A stretch of 64,000 nucleotides of DNA, taken from Pseudomonas benzenivorans. Lineage in GTDB: Bacteria; Pseudomonadota; Gammaproteobacteria; Pseudomonadales; Pseudomonadaceae. How positions within the stretch are numbered: position 1 is the first letter of the stretch; each line of letters opens with the position of its first letter. The DNA lies in contig NZ_FNCT01000004.1 of assembly GCF_900100495.1 (NCBI RefSeq), positions 1 through 64,000 on the forward strand. The letters run 5' to 3'. Under the pieces are notes generated by a model. That model saw nothing but the letters and a program-made list of their open reading frames with translations. It was not told the origin of the DNA and searched no databases. Shown here in pieces: positions 8,362 through 17,009 of this stretch. Position numbers and translations under genes: made by a program.

Positions 8362-8655
8362 ATGAACACCACTGCTACCTACAGCCATCAACCTTGGCAC
8401 AAGGGAAAGCTAGTCGGGCAGAAAGCCCCGCTCCGACTCAGAGATATTTGGGCGATCCGGGTAAGGCTCCAGATCGCGGAGAGAGCCCGGGATCTTGCTC
8501 TATTCGACTTGGGCATCAACAGCAAGCTGCGAGCCTGCGACTTAACCAAGCTTCGTGTGCGGGACATAGCCCAGGGAGAGCACGTGTTGTTGCGAGCCAT
8601 CGTGATGCAGCAGAAAACGGGTTCTACCCCGTTACCGCGGAAACGGTGTTCTTGA
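8362..8655 (+). pseudogene. Truncated tyrosine recombinase/integrase
   Basis: 97 residues from ATG 8362, with GGAGG upstream. The sequence DIWAIRVRLQIAERARDLALFDLGINSKLRACDLTKL matches the start of small integrase-like tyrosine recombinases (about 200 residues), including the first catalytic Arg region. After QQKTG the frame diverges and stops, so the C-terminal R-H-R-Y residues are missing. Confidence 0.65.
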
Positions 8656-8679
8656 AATAACAAAGAGTTAGCGATTTTG

Positions 8680-8922
8680 TTACTTGAGAGTAGCTATGCT
8701 TCCGGAACCGATCGAGGAGATGGGGCTTTCCGTCCTTAGTGCCGCACACAGCAATGCCGCTACGCACAGCAGCAGCGGCCACGCCTTTTTGCGCCCTATG
8801 CGGGTCAGGATCACGCCCAGTGCGTTACCTGCGATGAACGGTGCCAGCGCCAGCGTCAGCCGCAAGGCCGCGCCGCCGTCACGCTCGCTGATCGATACGG
8901 CGAGACGTGTGAACTGCGGCAC
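8680..8922 (-). CDS. Short putative membrane ORF, possibly a gene remnant
   Basis: An 80-residue frame from a GTG, with two hydrophobic stretches around TRIGRKKAWPLLLCVAALLC. The charged loop between two membrane segments is vaguely like an MFS segment 2-3 loop. There is no good ribosome-binding site and no confident homology. It abuts a recombinase remnant and may be the leftover of a deleted gene. Confidence 0.25.
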   Translation of the reverse strand: MPQFTRLAVSISERDGGAALRLTLALAPFIAGNALGVILTRIGRKKAWPLLLCVAALLCAALRTESPISSIGSGSIATLK

Positions 8923-8987
8923 GCGGCGTTCCAACAGGCCATTCGTCTCACCAGGGTCTGTTGACGTTTCGCTCCGACCCGCCGCGA

Positions 8988-11420
8988 TCAGGGAAACGCG
9001 ACCGCCGCCGCGAGATACAGCAGCAACGCCAGCAGCAATACCACGGTGAAGCCCAGGTGGATCGCCAGCAGAGTCGCCAGCACGGCCGCCACCACCGATA
9101 CGCTGGCGTTGACGCCCCAGGCGATCGGCACCAGTGCTTCGGCGCGCGCGGAGACGCGCCCGAGTCCGAGCGGAAACGGCATGCCCATGGCGAACGCCAG
9201 CGGCGCTACCAGCGCGGCGCAGATGCCGAACCTGGCGAGGGTCCGCACCGGCGCCAGCAGCTGGAACAACGGGGGCAGGGCGATCAGGTAGAGCAGGACG
9301 ATCGCGCAGATCGCCAGGACCGGACGCGCCAGCGGATGACGGGGCCCCACACCAGTTCCAATGTCCTCCCGCCGCCGGCCGGAGTAACGGCTGCCGAGGC
9401 CAGCGAAGATCAGGAACGCGCTGAGCGTCATCGCCACCGAATACAACGGGTGGCTGAGGAACAGGGTGAACTTCTGGATGAAGGCGATTTCCACGAACAT
9501 GAAGGCGAAGCCGATGGCGGCGAAGTAGGACACGACCCGAAGTTCGAACCTGGCCAAAGCCGCATTTCGAGAGCGCCGCTGGCGCCGCCGCGCCACCCAT
9601 AGCGGCGCCAGGATCAGCAGCACGGCGGCCACGCCGGACTGCAGCAGCGTGGCGATCAGCACCGGATAGCCCCACTCCAGCATTGACAGGCCGCCCTGCG
9701 CCTTCAGCGCCAGCAGTTCCGGCAGCGAGCGCCACTTGAAGAAGTGGAAGAAATACGGTCGGTCATCCAGGGTCGGACGCACGTCGAACTTGTAGCGCGC
9801 CAGGAACTCCGCGCGCTCGCCGGACAGCAGGGCCTGCGCCGCGTCGAAGAACCAGGGCCGGTCGAGCAGGTTGTAGCGGTTCGCCTCGGCTACGGTCATC
9901 CCGGGGTAGTACGCCAGGTCGAAGGAGCGCGCCCGGCAGAACTCCCGCAGCACGGCGATGCCGACGTCGTCGAAATCCCTGTTGCTGACCAGCAGCGTCG
10001 CGGTCTTCCAGCCGCGGATCATGACGATGCGGCGCGCCGCGCTGGCCTGTCCGTCGCGCTCGATGGCCGCGGCCGCGGTGGCCAGCAGTTTGGGAACATC
10101 GCGCGGCGGCAGGGTGACCCAGCGGGTGATGGCCAGCAGGCCGCCGGGCGCGAGATGGCGCAGGTACTCGGCGAAGGCATCCACCGTGTACAGGTAGTTC
10201 TCGGACAGCGCATGCAGGCCGCCCGAGGCGGTGCCGAAGGAGTCCAGTAGGGCGATCTGAATCAGGTCGTAAGGCTCGCTGCGCGAAGCCACCAGGCCGC
10301 GCGCCTCGCCGATCAGCACACGGACGTTGGGCGCGCTGTACGGCTTGCCGGAGAAGTCGGCGAAGCGGCGCTGGACCAGATCGATCACCTGCGGGTTCAG
10401 TTCGATGGCATCCACCGCGCTGGCGCCGTGGTAGATCGCCTGCAGCACATCGGCGCCGGCGCCGCTGCCCAGCACCAGCACGCGGGGTTGCCGCAGCAGG
10501 TGATAGGGCAGAGCCGAGGTCAGGTAGTCCAGGTAGGCGAGCGGCTCGCGGCGCCCGTCATAGCGGTTCAGCACGGAAAGGCCGTCGCCGTCGGTGAAGA
10601 TGGCTAGTTGCGCGGGCGGTTCCTGCGTCGCGTTGAGGCTTAGGCCCGGCGCGTGGCGCAGGGGAATGGTCGGGCTGTCGACGACCGTGAGCAGGCCCAG
10701 CGGACTCCAGGTCTGGGCGATTGCGCGCGCATCCTTGATACGCAGCGTCTGGCTCAGTTCCTTGTACTCGGAGGGCGACAGGGCGATCCAGCGCCCGGGC
10801 ACGCCGGCCGGCACTGCGACCGCCGCCGCCAGCAGCAACGGCGCGAGCCAGTGCCTGTGCCCCGTGCAAGCCATGCCGGCCAGCGCCCCGGCGGCGATGC
10901 CGGTGCCGCCCAGCAGCCGCAGCGCATCGACGGGCGTCAGGGCGAACAGCGCGGCGACGATCGCCAGGCTGCCCACGCCAGCGCCGAGAATGTCGAAGGC
11001 GTAGATCCGGTGAATCTGTTCCTGAAAGCAGGTGAAGGTCAGGCAGATGCACACCGCCGCGCAGAAGAACGGCACGAACAGCAGCAGGTAGATCCACAGC
11101 AGGCGCGCCGGCTGCCGCGCATCCCAGAGGATCTCGAGGGGATTGAACGGAACCTGCTGGGCCAGGCTGAAGCAGGCGATGGCGCTCAGCCCGAACAGCA
11201 TCGCGCCGCCGATGAACACGCCGTGGAAGCGCGGCGCCAGCACAGGCCGCGCCAGCGCCACGGCGGTGCCGGCAGCGCCGTAGCCGAGCAGCGCGACGCT
11301 GATCATCATGTAGGCGAAATGGTGCCACTGGATGATCGCAAGCAGTCGCAGCAGCAGCACCTCATAGCCGAGCGCGGAGGCAGACAGCAGCGCCAGGGCG
11401 AGCAACGGCGGCGAATGCAT
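8988..11420 (-). CDS. Membrane-anchored spermidine-synthase-like protein
   Basis: 810 residues from ATG 11420, two bases after the stop of the PCMT-like gene. The longer open frame running upstream is a shadow of that gene. About six or seven membrane segments (1-210) precede a cytosolic or periplasmic aminopropyl-/methyl-transferase-like domain with VLVLGSGAGADVL and VDAIELNP (about 300-500). Another block of about seven membrane segments follows. Such spermine/spermidine-synthase-domain membrane proteins are widespread, but most have no assigned reaction. Tight coupling to a secreted PCMT homologue suggests joint work on S-adenosyl-type chemistry at the envelope, which is inference. Confidence 0.75.
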   Translation of the reverse strand: MHSPPLLALALLSASALGYEVLLLRLLAIIQWHHFAYMMISVALLGYGAAGTAVALARPVLAPRFHGVFIGGAMLFGLSAIACFSLAQQVPFNPLEILWDARQPARLLWIYLLLFVPFFCAAVCICLTFTCFQEQIHRIYAFDILGAGVGSLAIVAALFALTPVDALRLLGGTGIAAGALAGMACTGHRHWLAPLLLAAAVAVPAGVPGRWIALSPSEYKELSQTLRIKDARAIAQTWSPLGLLTVVDSPTIPLRHAPGLSLNATQEPPAQLAIFTDGDGLSVLNRYDGRREPLAYLDYLTSALPYHLLRQPRVLVLGSGAGADVLQAIYHGASAVDAIELNPQVIDLVQRRFADFSGKPYSAPNVRVLIGEARGLVASRSEPYDLIQIALLDSFGTASGGLHALSENYLYTVDAFAEYLRHLAPGGLLAITRWVTLPPRDVPKLLATAAAAIERDGQASAARRIVMIRGWKTATLLVSNRDFDDVGIAVLREFCRARSFDLAYYPGMTVAEANRYNLLDRPWFFDAAQALLSGERAEFLARYKFDVRPTLDDRPYFFHFFKWRSLPELLALKAQGGLSMLEWGYPVLIATLLQSGVAAVLLILAPLWVARRRQRRSRNAALARFELRVVSYFAAIGFAFMFVEIAFIQKFTLFLSHPLYSVAMTLSAFLIFAGLGSRYSGRRREDIGTGVGPRHPLARPVLAICAIVLLYLIALPPLFQLLAPVRTLARFGICAALVAPLAFAMGMPFPLGLGRVSARAEALVPIAWGVNASVSVVAAVLATLLAIHLGFTVVLLLALLLYLAAAVAFP

Positions 11421-11422
11421 GC

Positions 11423-12166
11423 TCAACCACCTCCGACCAGCGGCACGAAGCGCACAGGCAGCACCTGCCGGGTGGACACACTGCCATCGCCGGCCTTCTC
11501 GATCAGCAGCAGGTACTGGATCATGAATGGCGCGCCGACCGGGATTACCATCCGCCCGCCGGCCTTGAGCTGGGCGATCAGTGGCGGCGGCACATGGCTG
11601 GCGGCGGCGGTGACGAGGATGGCGTCGTAAGGCCCGTGCTCGGGCCAGCCGTGGTAGCCATCGCCCAGCCGGGCCTGCACCTTCGCATATCCTAGCCGGG
11701 CCAGGCGTTCCCCGGCCTGCACTGTCAGCGGCTCGATGATCTCCATCGTGTAGACCGCCTGCGCCAGCTCGGCGAGGATCGCCGCCTGGTAGCCCGAGCC
11801 GGTGCCGATCTCGAGTACCACGTCGCCGGGCCCGACCTGCGCCAGGTCGGTCATCAGGGCGACGATGTAGGGCTGGGAGATGGTCTGGCCGTAGCCGATC
11901 GGCAGCGGCCGGTTCTCGTAGGCGTAGGGCACCTCGTCGGGCGGGACGAACTTGTGGCGTGGCACCCTGGCCATCGCGGCCATCACCGGCGCGGCAAACT
12001 CGGCCCTGCCGGTTTCGTCGCGGGTGACGGACGACATGTCGGCGATCTCCCGCACCATGGCGTCGCGCAACGGCGCGAACGGGTCGTCGGCATGCAGGCC
12101 GGCGGATGCCAGCACCAGGGCGATGGCAGGCGCCAGGATGCGCGTCAGGAGCATCACCGGCTTCAC
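11423..12166 (-). CDS. Protein-L-isoaspartate O-methyltransferase homologue with signal peptide
   Basis: 247 residues from a GTG start preceded by GGAAGAG. A Sec-type leader (1-26, ending LHADDP) precedes the PCMT domain: RPLPIGYGQTISQPYIVALM is the family hallmark, and VLEIGTGSGYQAAIL is the SAM-binding motif. Classical Pcm repairs isoaspartyl residues in the cytosol and is about 210 residues. The leader suggests the periplasm, where free SAM is not expected. It is followed after two bases by the membrane SpeE-like gene, almost certainly one transcription unit. Confidence 0.85.
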   Translation of the reverse strand: MKPVMLLTRILAPAIALVLASAGLHADDPFAPLRDAMVREIADMSSVTRDETGRAEFAAPVMAAMARVPRHKFVPPDEVPYAYENRPLPIGYGQTISQPYIVALMTDLAQVGPGDVVLEIGTGSGYQAAILAELAQAVYTMEIIEPLTVQAGERLARLGYAKVQARLGDGYHGWPEHGPYDAILVTAAASHVPPPLIAQLKAGGRMVIPVGAPFMIQYLLLIEKAGDGSVSTRQVLPVRFVPLVGGG

Positions 12167-12560
12167 AATGACTCTTCCGCCTGAGGAATAGTCGAATCGT
12201 ATGGCCGGCGGGCTGGCTCGGCAAGCCGGGGGGCGACCAGACTAGGCGGCGGCGACTGCCAGAGAAAATATCGCAACCTGCTTGTGTGCCGTCTGGAGAG
12301 CACCAAATCGGCCGAGCATCCGGATAGAGGCTACCAACTGCGCTTTTACACAGCCTGGGCCGATTGTTGCCGTTCGCAAGCGACCACTATGGGTCGACTG
12401 CCGCCGGTCGTGACAGGCCGGAGTCGACCCGAAGGGGCATTCGAGCTCGGAAAATAGATCTGCCCCCCCTTGGCCCCTCGTGGGAGCGGCCAATGGCCGC
12501 GAGACAACGGTGTTGCCCCTATCGCGGACAGGTCCGCTCCTGCAAGGGCGGAGGCAGGCT
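12167..12560. other. Non-coding gap with dispersed repeat and REP hairpin
   Basis: Contains the inverted copy of the dispersed repeat (about 12345-12430: TTTACACAGCCTGGG, then GTCGACTGC and GTCGTGACAGGCC arms) and a REP-like pair GGGAGCGG/CCGCTCC spanning 12478-12545. No gene seen. Confidence 0.5.
12478..12545. repeat. REP-like inverted repeat
   Basis: GTGGGAGCGGCCAATGGCCGCGA on one side and TATCGCGG...CCGCTCCTGCA on the other form nested stems typical of Pseudomonas GTAGGAGCGG REP elements. It lies just after the 3' end of the GMC oxidoreductase gene. Confidence 0.6.
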
Positions 12561-12914
12561 CTACAGCGAGCCGAAGCGAACCTCCACGCTCAGGCTGCCC
12601 TGGTTGTCGCTCAGGCCGGCGCCGTAGCGGCCGTCCAGATCATCGTTGATGCACAGTTGCAGCTCGCCTTTCTGGCCATGTGGCAACTGCCCTTGGGCAC
12701 CGATCAAGAATGGTGCGCCGTTGCTGCCAATCCGGCCGATCAGGGCACCTTCGTTGGCCCCCGGCAGGGTGTAGCCGGGCTTGGCGATCAGCCCTGCGTG
12801 CCCATCGCCGCCGACCATGCCTGTGGCCGGGTTGGCGGTCCACTGCCCGCTGCGGCACACCGCCAGTTGCCAGTTCTGCCCGTTGACCTGCACCCCGGTG
12901 CCCTGCCAAGCCTG
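12561..12914 (-). other. LecA/PA-IL-like C-terminal domain of the GMC protein
   Basis: These 117 codons encode a module the length of P. aeruginosa LecA (121 residues). By eye it keeps the order of LecA landmarks: AW start, GxW, GL-x-x, GALIGRIG (LecA GALVMKIG), FLIG, I-N-D and GSxSV. The loop that binds Ca2+ and galactose in LecA (ND...TYGNNSGS) is here NDDLDGRYG plus an insertion and SDNQGS. The first Asp is kept, but ligand binding is uncertain. Confidence 0.6.
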
Positions 12915-14783
12915 ATTGGCCTGCACCTGCACGGTACGCGCCAGCAAATCGCTGGCCACCGTGTCCGCGGCCTGGAAGGCCAAGGCGGTGAGGGTCAGGG
13001 TCGGGTTGGCGGTACCGGTGCCGGGGAACACGCCATCACCTATCAGGAACAGGTTGCTGTGGTCCCAACTGCGCTGGTGCTTGTCGACCACCGAGGTGTT
13101 CCGATCGTCACCCATGCGGTAGGTGCCCATCAGGTGGCCAGCGCCCTCATAGGCATAGGTATCGCCCTGGTAGCTGAAGACACCGGGCGGCGAATTCTTC
13201 ATGGAGGGGTTGAGGTTGGTGAGTTCCTCGGCGCCAAGCAGCTCGGTGATGATCTGCGTCGCTGCGTTGCGCGCCTGCTTGAAGCCCTCCTTGGTGTAGT
13301 CGGAAAAGTCGTAATGGATTTCCGGCCGCGGGATGCCGAGATGGTCTTTGTACTCCTGCGACGGCACCACCCGGCACAGCGCCTGCTCAGGGTTCTCCTC
13401 CACCTGCTCCACCAGAAAGCCCAGGCGGAACTGGCGGGTGAAGAGGCTATTGAGCTTCTGCACCAGCGCCGTACCGAACAGTGCCTGAGGAGGCTGACCG
13501 TGCTGCGACGGCAGCGGGTTGGCACCGCCGTTATTGGTACCGTCGATGTAATCGCAGACGGTGGTGTAGGGATCGTTCTTCGGCCAGTTCCAACCTTCGT
13601 TGCCGATCTCGATGCGCCAAGCCGCGCGATGCTTGCGAAATTCGCCGTCGCGCAGGCTCTCGATCCCCGAAGTGGACAGCGGCCCGCGATAGGGGAACAG
13701 CGGCTTGCCCTCCGGCATCATTCCCCAGGCCAGGTACACAGGGTGGTCGGCCAGGCTACACCCGACTTGGCCGCTGCTGTTGGCAACGCCCTTCGGGCAC
13801 TGCGGCGAAACCGAGTTGAGCAGCAATTTGGGCGTTTCGATGGCATGGGCAGCGATCACATAGCGTTTGCCCTGGGCCAGGCCGGTGCCGATCGCCGGAC
13901 CGTCACCGGTGGCGTATTGGATGAACTCGATGCCGCTGACTTGGCCATCACTGCCCACTTGCACGCGGCTGGCCACGCTCTGATAGAGGATGCGCACGTT
14001 GCCGGTGTCCAGCGCCTTGTTCATGGTCACCGTGGCATCGTATTTGGCCTGGATCGGACAAATCGGCGTGCAGCTGGTGTTACCGGCGCAGACCCGCCGT
14101 CCGTTGTCATTCTGCGAGTTGCGCCCGGCCGGTGTCGGGCTGACCAGCAGCGGCAGGTTCTGGAACGACTTGCCGTCCACCGCGGCAGCCAGCCCCTGGT
14201 CCACCAACGACGGTGGAATACCATGCATCGGGTACTGGTAGCCGGGCGGGAACGTCACGCCCAGGTAGCTCTGCGCGGCGACATCGGCGGACACACCGAT
14301 TTCCGCTTCGGCACGGCAATAGGCGGTTTGCAGATCGTCATAGCTGAGCGGCCAGTCGACCCCCACACCATAGGCCGTCTTCATGCGGAAATCGTTCGGC
14401 AGCAGGCGCAGGGCGGTGCCCATCCAGTGCCACATGGTGCCGCCGCCGAGACGCTCGTAGGTGCTGCTGAATGACAGCGGCCCCTTCTGCACCAGGTAGC
14501 TCTTCTGCGGGTCCTGCCAACCGTTGATCAAGTCCTCGATGGTGGCGCGCGGCGCATTCTGCTGTGCCGGATCCTGCGCCATCTCGCTCGGCGGATACGG
14601 TGCCTCCGGGGCCTTGAGGATCGCGGTATAGAAGCGCTCCAGGTATTCGCTGCGATTCGGCGGGATCGCCGGACCGGACTCCAGGACCAGCACTTTCAGC
14701 CCGGCCAGGCCCAACTGGTAGGCCATCACGCTGCCGGACATGCCACCCCCTACCACTATCACATCCGCTTGTTCAGTGTTCAT
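12561..14783 (-). CDS. GMC-family FAD dehydrogenase fused to a LecA-like domain
   Basis: 740 residues from ATG 14783; the start overlaps the stop of the small-subunit gene by 4 bp. The FAD site is DVIVVGGGMSGSVMA (7-21). Cys232, Cys238 and Cys242 in CAGNTSCTPICPIQAKYD resemble the [3Fe-4S] ligand set of bacterial FAD glucose dehydrogenase alpha subunits. The GMC C-terminal His and Asn are in GAGHLMGTYRMG and GTANPTLT. After the catalytic domain, residues about 624-740 resemble the LecA/PA-IL lectin: AWQG start, GLIAKPG, GALIGRIG, then CINDDLDGRYG and GSLSVEV. No signal peptide is seen. Likely an alcohol/sugar dehydrogenase passing electrons to the cytochrome encoded upstream; substrate unknown. 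Confidence 0.85.
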   Translation of the reverse strand: MNTEQADVIVVGGGMSGSVMAYQLGLAGLKVLVLESGPAIPPNRSEYLERFYTAILKAPEAPYPPSEMAQDPAQQNAPRATIEDLINGWQDPQKSYLVQKGPLSFSSTYERLGGGTMWHWMGTALRLLPNDFRMKTAYGVGVDWPLSYDDLQTAYCRAEAEIGVSADVAAQSYLGVTFPPGYQYPMHGIPPSLVDQGLAAAVDGKSFQNLPLLVSPTPAGRNSQNDNGRRVCAGNTSCTPICPIQAKYDATVTMNKALDTGNVRILYQSVASRVQVGSDGQVSGIEFIQYATGDGPAIGTGLAQGKRYVIAAHAIETPKLLLNSVSPQCPKGVANSSGQVGCSLADHPVYLAWGMMPEGKPLFPYRGPLSTSGIESLRDGEFRKHRAAWRIEIGNEGWNWPKNDPYTTVCDYIDGTNNGGANPLPSQHGQPPQALFGTALVQKLNSLFTRQFRLGFLVEQVEENPEQALCRVVPSQEYKDHLGIPRPEIHYDFSDYTKEGFKQARNAATQIITELLGAEELTNLNPSMKNSPPGVFSYQGDTYAYEGAGHLMGTYRMGDDRNTSVVDKHQRSWDHSNLFLIGDGVFPGTGTANPTLTLTALAFQAADTVASDLLARTVQVQANQAWQGTGVQVNGQNWQLAVCRSGQWTANPATGMVGGDGHAGLIAKPGYTLPGANEGALIGRIGSNGAPFLIGAQGQLPHGQKGELQLCINDDLDGRYGAGLSDNQGSLSVEVRFGSL

Positions 14784-15277
14784 ACGCTGGGGCCTCCATT
14801 GGCGGGTATACCGGTAAAGGCTTCCAGGCCCGGTGGTTGCTCGGCCCAGTAACCGAAGTGGAATTGGCTGTAGCCCATGGGATGCGCCTGGGCGATGCTC
14901 CACGCCCAGCTTTCCTTGTAAGCCTGATCGGAGACCACATGCTGGTCCCCCTTGTGCTGATCACCCTGGTCGTACGGCTGATACCAGACACCCAGTAGCC
15001 AGAGTTTCATGATCGAACGGGCTCCCTGGGCGGTCTGGCTATTTGGGGTGGCCAACACGGCGGCGGCGATCTGATCCGCTGTCTTGCCTTCGCCCTTGAG
15101 GGTGGCGTACTGCTCCAGCAAGCTGCTCAGCACCGCCGCGCCCAGGCCTTTCTGGGCGGTATCGAAGAACACTGGAGGGAGATTGATAGGGTCGATGGCC
15201 GGGGCGAGCTTGCCCGACGCCAGACCTGTGAGGGCCGATGACAAGTCAACGAAGTTCTGTAGGTTCTGATCGCTCAT
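14780..15277 (-). CDS. Small subunit of the GMC dehydrogenase (sorbitol/glucose dehydrogenase gamma-like)
   Basis: 165 residues from ATG 15277. The pattern LSSALTGL near the start, LLEQYATL, and IMKLWLLGVWYQP followed by the Tyr/Trp-rich SWAWSIAQAHPMGYSQFHFGYW resembles the small subunits of membrane FAD sorbitol/glucose dehydrogenases. In characterised relatives the small subunit carries a Tat leader and escorts the flavoprotein across the membrane. Here no twin-arginine leader is visible. The stop overlaps the GMC start (ATGA), implying translational coupling. Confidence 0.7.
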   Translation of the reverse strand: MSDQNLQNFVDLSSALTGLASGKLAPAIDPINLPPVFFDTAQKGLGAAVLSSLLEQYATLKGEGKTADQIAAAVLATPNSQTAQGARSIMKLWLLGVWYQPYDQGDQHKGDQHVVSDQAYKESWAWSIAQAHPMGYSQFHFGYWAEQPPGLEAFTGIPANGGPSV

Positions 15278-15281
15278 GGCA

Positions 15282-16634
15282 TCACTCCTTGACGCCGCTG
15301 GACTGGGCGCGTTCGAGCAGGTATGTAAAGTCCGCAAAACTGGTGCGGGGTGACTGCGTCACCTTGGTGGTGGCGTTGTTGTGGCACTCCATGCAACTCG
15401 ACGAGGCTTGCGGCGTGGTGCCCTGGATGTAGGTCTCCAGGGTGGTATTTGCGAGGAAGGTGGGCGCTGGCGTGCCTAGCGGGTTGGTTGGCGACGGCAC
15501 CTGACAGTCGTTCGCCGGGTTGGTCGGCCACTGGGTGCTGACCAGTTGGTAGTTGGCCCATACCGTGCCTTGCAGTGCGCCCTGGAACTGCGCGTTGAGC
15601 TGCTGGGTCGCGGTATCGATGGGAATCTCCCGCACGATCTGCGACGGTGTGGCCTCGACCGACGGATTCCACGGCCGCGGCGGCGGCTCGTTGACCGGCC
15701 GGTCGCTGGCATGGGGATCGTAGAAGAGGTACGGCCCCTTGCGTTCATTCACCGGTGTGGTCTTCTCCGGTACGTTGCGCACGTGCTCGAATGTTGACCA
15801 TACCCACTGCGGCGCATCGGCGGTCTTGTGCACGATATGCAGGCCGACCAGCCCGACCTTGGCCGAGGTGCACGACTCGGGAATGATCGGCCCCTTGTCC
15901 GGGTCGTCGTTGCCCGGCGTATAGACCAGAGCGTCGACGGTATGGAACTGGTCTTGTGAGTCGTTGCCGTCCAGCAGCTTCCAGGATGCCTTGACCATGA
16001 TCGAGCCGACTTGCTGCGTCTGGTTCGAACCACAGCTGAAGGCCACTCGATTCTGGGCGTTGGTAGAGAAGAACTTCTGCTGGCCCTCGACGCTGTACAG
16101 GCCGTTGTCGACGATGCCGTCGAACATCGCCTCGTTCACCACGATTTCATTGCGCGCGTACTGGCCGCTCTGGTCGACCAGCGGGCCTGTCTTGAACGGC
16201 TGGATAAACTCGTCCAGCACATCCGGCACCTTGCCCACCTGTTGCAGCACACGTCCGCTCTTCAGCCCCTGGCAGGCGGCCGGTGGCGGCGAAGGCTGGT
16301 TCCAGCCAGCCGGTGTCTGACCGTTGGGCAGGAAGATCTGATAACTCTCCCTCCAGGACTCCCACACCGTCGGTGCGTCCGGTTTGCCGATCTGCGCATC
16401 GGAGTTGGGGGTGCCGTTGGCCAAGACCGGCCAGTTGATGGCGACGAATGTCTGCCAGGACAGCACATCGAAATCGTGCTGCAAACTTTGCAGGCTGACC
16501 GGTGGGACCACGGTGACATCGAAAGGGATTTGCGGAGACAGCGGGGGAGTAGCGGCTATAGCAGGCAACGCGAGAACAGTGGCGACGGTACAGCTCCAGC
16601 ACGCCAAGCGTCGGGGGTTCCTTTTCATTGTCAT
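15282..16634 (-). CDS. Secreted monohaem cytochrome c-like protein
   Basis: 450 residues with a Sec leader (about 1-28, ending AIAA). One haem site is present, CMECH (Cys414), in the last 40 residues. The large N-terminal part (LSWQTFVAINWP, PTVWESWRESYQIFLP) matches no family I can name but has a conserved look. It is first in a three-gene operon with the dehydrogenase subunits (gap 4 bp) and is the likely electron acceptor. This differs from classical triple-haem cytochrome subunits of sorbitol/gluconate dehydrogenases. Confidence 0.7.
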   Translation of the reverse strand: MTMKRNPRRLACWSCTVATVLALPAIAATPPLSPQIPFDVTVVPPVSLQSLQHDFDVLSWQTFVAINWPVLANGTPNSDAQIGKPDAPTVWESWRESYQIFLPNGQTPAGWNQPSPPPAACQGLKSGRVLQQVGKVPDVLDEFIQPFKTGPLVDQSGQYARNEIVVNEAMFDGIVDNGLYSVEGQQKFFSTNAQNRVAFSCGSNQTQQVGSIMVKASWKLLDGNDSQDQFHTVDALVYTPGNDDPDKGPIIPESCTSAKVGLVGLHIVHKTADAPQWVWSTFEHVRNVPEKTTPVNERKGPYLFYDPHASDRPVNEPPPRPWNPSVEATPSQIVREIPIDTATQQLNAQFQGALQGTVWANYQLVSTQWPTNPANDCQVPSPTNPLGTPAPTFLANTTLETYIQGTTPQASSSCMECHNNATTKVTQSPRTSFADFTYLLERAQSSGVKE

Positions 16635-17009
16635 CTCCTCGGCAAATAAAGCGCCAGGAGATGAGACAACCCTTCATGGGCTTGAAGCTTCGGCGCAATC
16701 CCTGGCGACAAAATCCAGACTAGTCCGCCCCCAACACTCACCCCGGGGATCCCGACTAGCGGTTGGGGAAAGAGGGCGACGGAAAAGCGAAAAGGGGATT
16801 TATTTTCCCACTCCAAATTTCCGTTTCTGGCCGGTCGCGACCGGCTGCAAAGGGCCGACTCCGACCTGTCACGACCGGCAGCTGCCGACTCTTATGAAAG
16901 CTTTCCATAAGGGTCGCAAACTGCCGGCCAGCATCTTTCATCCAGTACCCGGCGCGGGCGCTGGGCACGCTTGCAACCTATCCGAACACCCGGCCCGAAA
17001 CGGTGGGAA
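16635..17009. other. Non-coding gap with dispersed GTCGCGAC repeat
   Basis: About 16825-16935 carries GGCCGGTCGCGACCGGC and a second GTCACGACCGGC arm. These resemble the arms near 3770, 6050 and 12400. No gene or clear promoter seen; probable operon promoter for the cytochrome gene is not recognisable. Confidence 0.5.

Noticed and set aside
1..8655. Prophage or integrative element
   Set aside because: Only IS ends and a truncated recombinase are seen; no structural, replication or attachment features.
11421..12224. N-terminal 268 codons of the 1078-codon open frame over the SpeE-like gene
   Set aside because: This part is out of frame with the PCMT gene that truly occupies the region; the protein starts at 11420.
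12480..14474. Long plus-strand ORF of 664 codons
   Set aside because: It is antisense to the GMC dehydrogenase, which has clear motifs; high GC keeps opposite frames open. Translation has no domain.
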